From assembly GCA_900549215.1 (NCBI GenBank), contig URNJ01000030.1:1-15297 (forward strand): DNA of 15,297 nucleotides. Direction: 5' to 3'. Origin of the DNA: an uncultured Collinsella sp. (GTDB lineage Bacteria > Actinomycetota > Coriobacteriia > Coriobacteriales > Coriobacteriaceae). The notes beneath the pieces were generated by a model. It worked only from the letters and a program-made list of their open reading frames with translations, made no database searches and was not told the origin of the DNA. The translations under genes were made by a program, and so were the position numbers. Positions 13,326 through 15,297 of the stretch are shown here, piece by piece; position 1 is the first letter of the stretch, and each line of letters opens with the position of its first letter.

Positions 13326-14513
13326 TTAGGAACGGGTTGCGGCGAGCACCTGCGCAGCTTTTTCACGCGCCCACGCATCGATGTCGCGAAGCTGCTCAAA
13401 CGAATCGACCGCCTGCATATCGTGGGCATCCATGCAGGATTCCACAATGCGATCGATATCGGTAAAGCTGCAGCCATCGTGCAGGAAGGCATCAACGGCG
13501 ACCTCGTTGGCGGCATTGAGCACGCACGGCATGGTGCCACCCGTCTTGCCGGCACGCTCGGCCAGTGCCAGACAGCGGAAGGTATCCATGTCGGCAGCAT
13601 CAAACGTGAGCTGCCCCAGCTCGCGGAAATCGATACGAGGCGCTGGGGTATCCCAACGCTCGGGATACGAGAACGCGAACTGGATGGGAATACGCATGTC
13701 GGAAGCACCGAGATGCGCCATCACAGAGCCGTCGGCGAACTCGACCATAGAGTGAATCTTGGACTGACGCTGCACGACCACGTTAATGAAATCGAGGTCG
13801 CAATTAAACAGATGCATGGCCTCAATGCGCTCCAGGCCCTTGTTCATGAGGGTGGCGGAGTCAATGGTGATCTTTGCACCCATGGCCCACGTGGGATGTG
13901 CGAGGGCATCGGCGCGCGTCACGCGATCGAGCTCGTCGCGCGTGCGGCCAAAGAACGGACCGCCCGAGCAGGTGAGCCAAATACAATGAGCCTCGCGTGG
14001 GTTCTCCCCCAGATAGCACTGGTAGATGGCGGAGTGCTCAGAATCGACTGGAATAAGCTGGCCCGGTTGCGCCAACGGCATAAGCAAGTCGCCACCGACG
14101 ACGAGGGACTCCTTGTTGGCAAGGGCAAGGCGCTTATTTGAGGTCAAGGCCGCATGGCTCGCCTCGAGACCGGCGGCGCCCACAATAGCGACGAGCACGC
14201 AGTCGACATCGTCGCGACGCGCGAGCTCGCAAACCGCTTGCGCGCCAACGCCAAGCTTCGTTCCCTCGGGCAGCTCCTGCAGCACGGCGTCATCGCCATG
14301 AGCGACATCGGCCACGGCAACCGCCGGAACCGAGAACTCGCGGGCAGCGGCAACGAGCTCGGAGGTACTGGAGTTAACGGACAGCGCCGTCACCTGCAGG
14401 AGATCGGCATGCTGGCGGCACACATCGAGCGCCTGAGTGCCGATAGAGCCCGTACAGCCCAGGATGGCAACACGGAGACGTCCATCGGGGCCATACGTCG
14501 TCTGGAAGGACAT
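13326..14513 (-). CDS. dxr: 1-deoxy-D-xylulose 5-phosphate reductoisomerase
   Basis: NADPH-dependent conversion of DXP to MEP, the committed step of the MEP isoprenoid pathway and the target of fosmidomycin. The 395-aa protein shows the nucleotide-binding GCTGSIGTQALD (19-30), LANKESLVVGG (131-141), the metal ligands in PVDSEHSAI (Asp157, Glu159) and MNKGLE (Glu228), the SGGPF loop (183-187) and HPTWAMGAKITIDSATLMNKG (206-226). VLNAANEVAVDAFL (331-344) is the usual C-terminal block. GGAGG lies 9 nt before the ATG (14511-14513), and that ATG overlaps the cdsA stop by one base (TAATG). All catalytic residues are intact. Confidence 0.98.
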   Translation of the reverse strand: MSFQTTYGPDGRLRVAILGCTGSIGTQALDVCRQHADLLQVTALSVNSSTSELVAAAREFSVPAVAVADVAHGDDAVLQELPEGTKLGVGAQAVCELARRDDVDCVLVAIVGAAGLEASHAALTSNKRLALANKESLVVGGDLLMPLAQPGQLIPVDSEHSAIYQCYLGENPREAHCIWLTCSGGPFFGRTRDELDRVTRADALAHPTWAMGAKITIDSATLMNKGLERIEAMHLFNCDLDFINVVVQRQSKIHSMVEFADGSVMAHLGASDMRIPIQFAFSYPERWDTPAPRIDFRELGQLTFDAADMDTFRCLALAERAGKTGGTMPCVLNAANEVAVDAFLHDGCSFTDIDRIVESCMDAHDMQAVDSFEQLRDIDAWAREKAAQVLAATRS

Positions 14514-15297
14514 TACAGCACGCCTCCGATCATCAGCATCAGCTGCGCGGTGATGCAGCCGAAGATAAGCGAATCGCTTCGATCGAGCATGCCGCCGTGG
14601 CCCGGGATAAGGTTACCGGAATCCTTGACGCCCACGCCGCGCTTGATGCGCGACTCGATAAGGTCGCCGATAACGCCCAGAATGGACACGACCACGCCGC
14701 ACAGCAGCGCATAGAGCAGGCTGAGCTTGTAGAAATGCGTCGCCCACAGGATGAGCCAAATCAAAACCGAGCCCAGGATGCCGCCGGCAAAACCCTCCCA
14801 GCTCTTTTTGGGAGAGATCTTGGGAACCATCTTGTGTTTGCCGATACGACTGCCCACGATGTAGGCAAACGAGTCGGAGACCCAAAGGGACGCGCAAACG
14901 CCCACCGAAAGCAGGGCGCCGGCAAAACCGGGCACGGCATCGCGCAGCAGCACGATAGCCGACAGCATAAAGCCAGTGTAGATGGGACCCATGAGCGTCA
15001 CGGCCACATCAGAGATGCGGGTACGCGGCGACCAGACATACCAAATGCCCACAGCGAGCATCAGGGCAAAAAGCAGGGCATTCAGCAACATCGAATCGCC
15101 CAACGCCGACAGCGGAAAGAGTACGGCGGCAGCGATACCCATGCGCTCGTTAGCCATCTTGCCATCGAGCCTTGTCATACGGAAAAACTCATAGCAGCAC
15201 AGACCGCTCATGACGGAAACAAAGATGGCCGTGGGCACGATACCCATAACCAGGCACAGGATAAAGACGACGGCGTAGACGATACCGGCGGCGGCAC
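14513..15297 (-). CDS. cdsA: Phosphatidate cytidylyltransferase (CDP-diglyceride synthase), 5' end outside window
   Basis: Integral membrane enzyme making CDP-diacylglycerol from phosphatidate and CTP. The frame stays open to the right edge, with a hydrophobic stretch (AAAGIVYAVVFILCLV) upstream of the first in-window ATG at 15247. That stretch looks like the first membrane helix of the family, so the real start is beyond the window. The protein is mostly transmembrane helices and ends with the family signature in RIKRGVGVKDSGNLIPGHGG followed by MLDRSDSL. KISPKKSWEGFAGG (the PKKS-x-EG motif) lies before it. Its stop overlaps the dxr start, so the two are tightly coupled. In many bacteria frr and uppS lie directly upstream, which would be expected outside this window. 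Confidence 0.95.
   Translation of the reverse strand, partial: AAAGIVYAVVFILCLVMGIVPTAIFVSVMSGLCCYEFFRMTRLDGKMANERMGIAAAVLFPLSALGDSMLLNALLFALMLAVGIWYVWSPRTRISDVAVTLMGPIYTGFMLSAIVLLRDAVPGFAGALLSVGVCASLWVSDSFAYIVGSRIGKHKMVPKISPKKSWEGFAGGILGSVLIWLILWATHFYKLSLLYALLCGVVVSILGVIGDLIESRIKRGVGVKDSGNLIPGHGGMLDRSDSLIFGCITAQLMLMIGGVL

Overview
The window looks like chromosomal DNA of a high-GC, Gram-positive gut-type anaerobe, most probably an actinomycete of the class Coriobacteriia (Collinsella-like). I infer this from the GC-rich codon use, the four-cysteine L28 protein, a full-length fermentative AdhE, and a Gram-positive style pyrR-led pyrimidine operon. Genus is a guess; no rRNA or other marker gene is present.

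Layout. (1) Positions 1-3650, minus strand: the head of a de novo pyrimidine operon, pyrR-pyrB-pyrC-pyrK, running off the left edge inside pyrK. Its leader (3524-3644) can fold into a PyrR-type attenuator with three competing hairpins. (2) Positions 3650-4225, plus strand: two candidate promoters, a structured leader, rpmB (L28) and a strong terminator. (3) Positions 4240-5284: a complete REP-associated tyrosine transposase (RAYT, Y1/HUH family) gene bracketed by a nearly perfect 47-bp inverted repeat built from GGGGACAGAC-type motifs and a small hairpin. This is the only mobile-looking unit here. (4) Positions 5318-8942, plus strand: a 12-bp palindrome, an extended -10 promoter, adhE (bifunctional acetaldehyde/alcohol dehydrogenase), a GC-rich hairpin with a nine-C run, then a small APH/choline-kinase-fold phosphotransferase of unknown substrate. 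Convergent terminators (8975-9018 and 9042-9090) close this unit and the next. (5) Positions 9121-15297, minus strand: a tightly packed operon cdsA-dxr-rseP-ispG-proS entering from the right edge, with gene junctions that overlap, touch or are about 10-25 nt apart.

How the genes work together. The left operon makes UMP precursors and is probably controlled by its own first product, PyrR, through transcription attenuation. The right operon joins phospholipid synthesis (CdsA), the MEP isoprenoid pathway (Dxr, IspG), intramembrane proteolysis (RseP) and prolyl-tRNA charging, a neighbourhood common in bacteria. AdhE regenerates NAD+ by reducing acetyl-CoA to ethanol.

Most of the window is ordinary housekeeping DNA. 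The parts most worth a second look are the RAYT unit with its paired inverted repeats, the pyr leader, a winged-helix-like insertion in the cytosolic part of RseP, the palindrome upstream of adhE and the uncharacterised kinase behind it. I see no tRNA, rRNA or CRISPR array.
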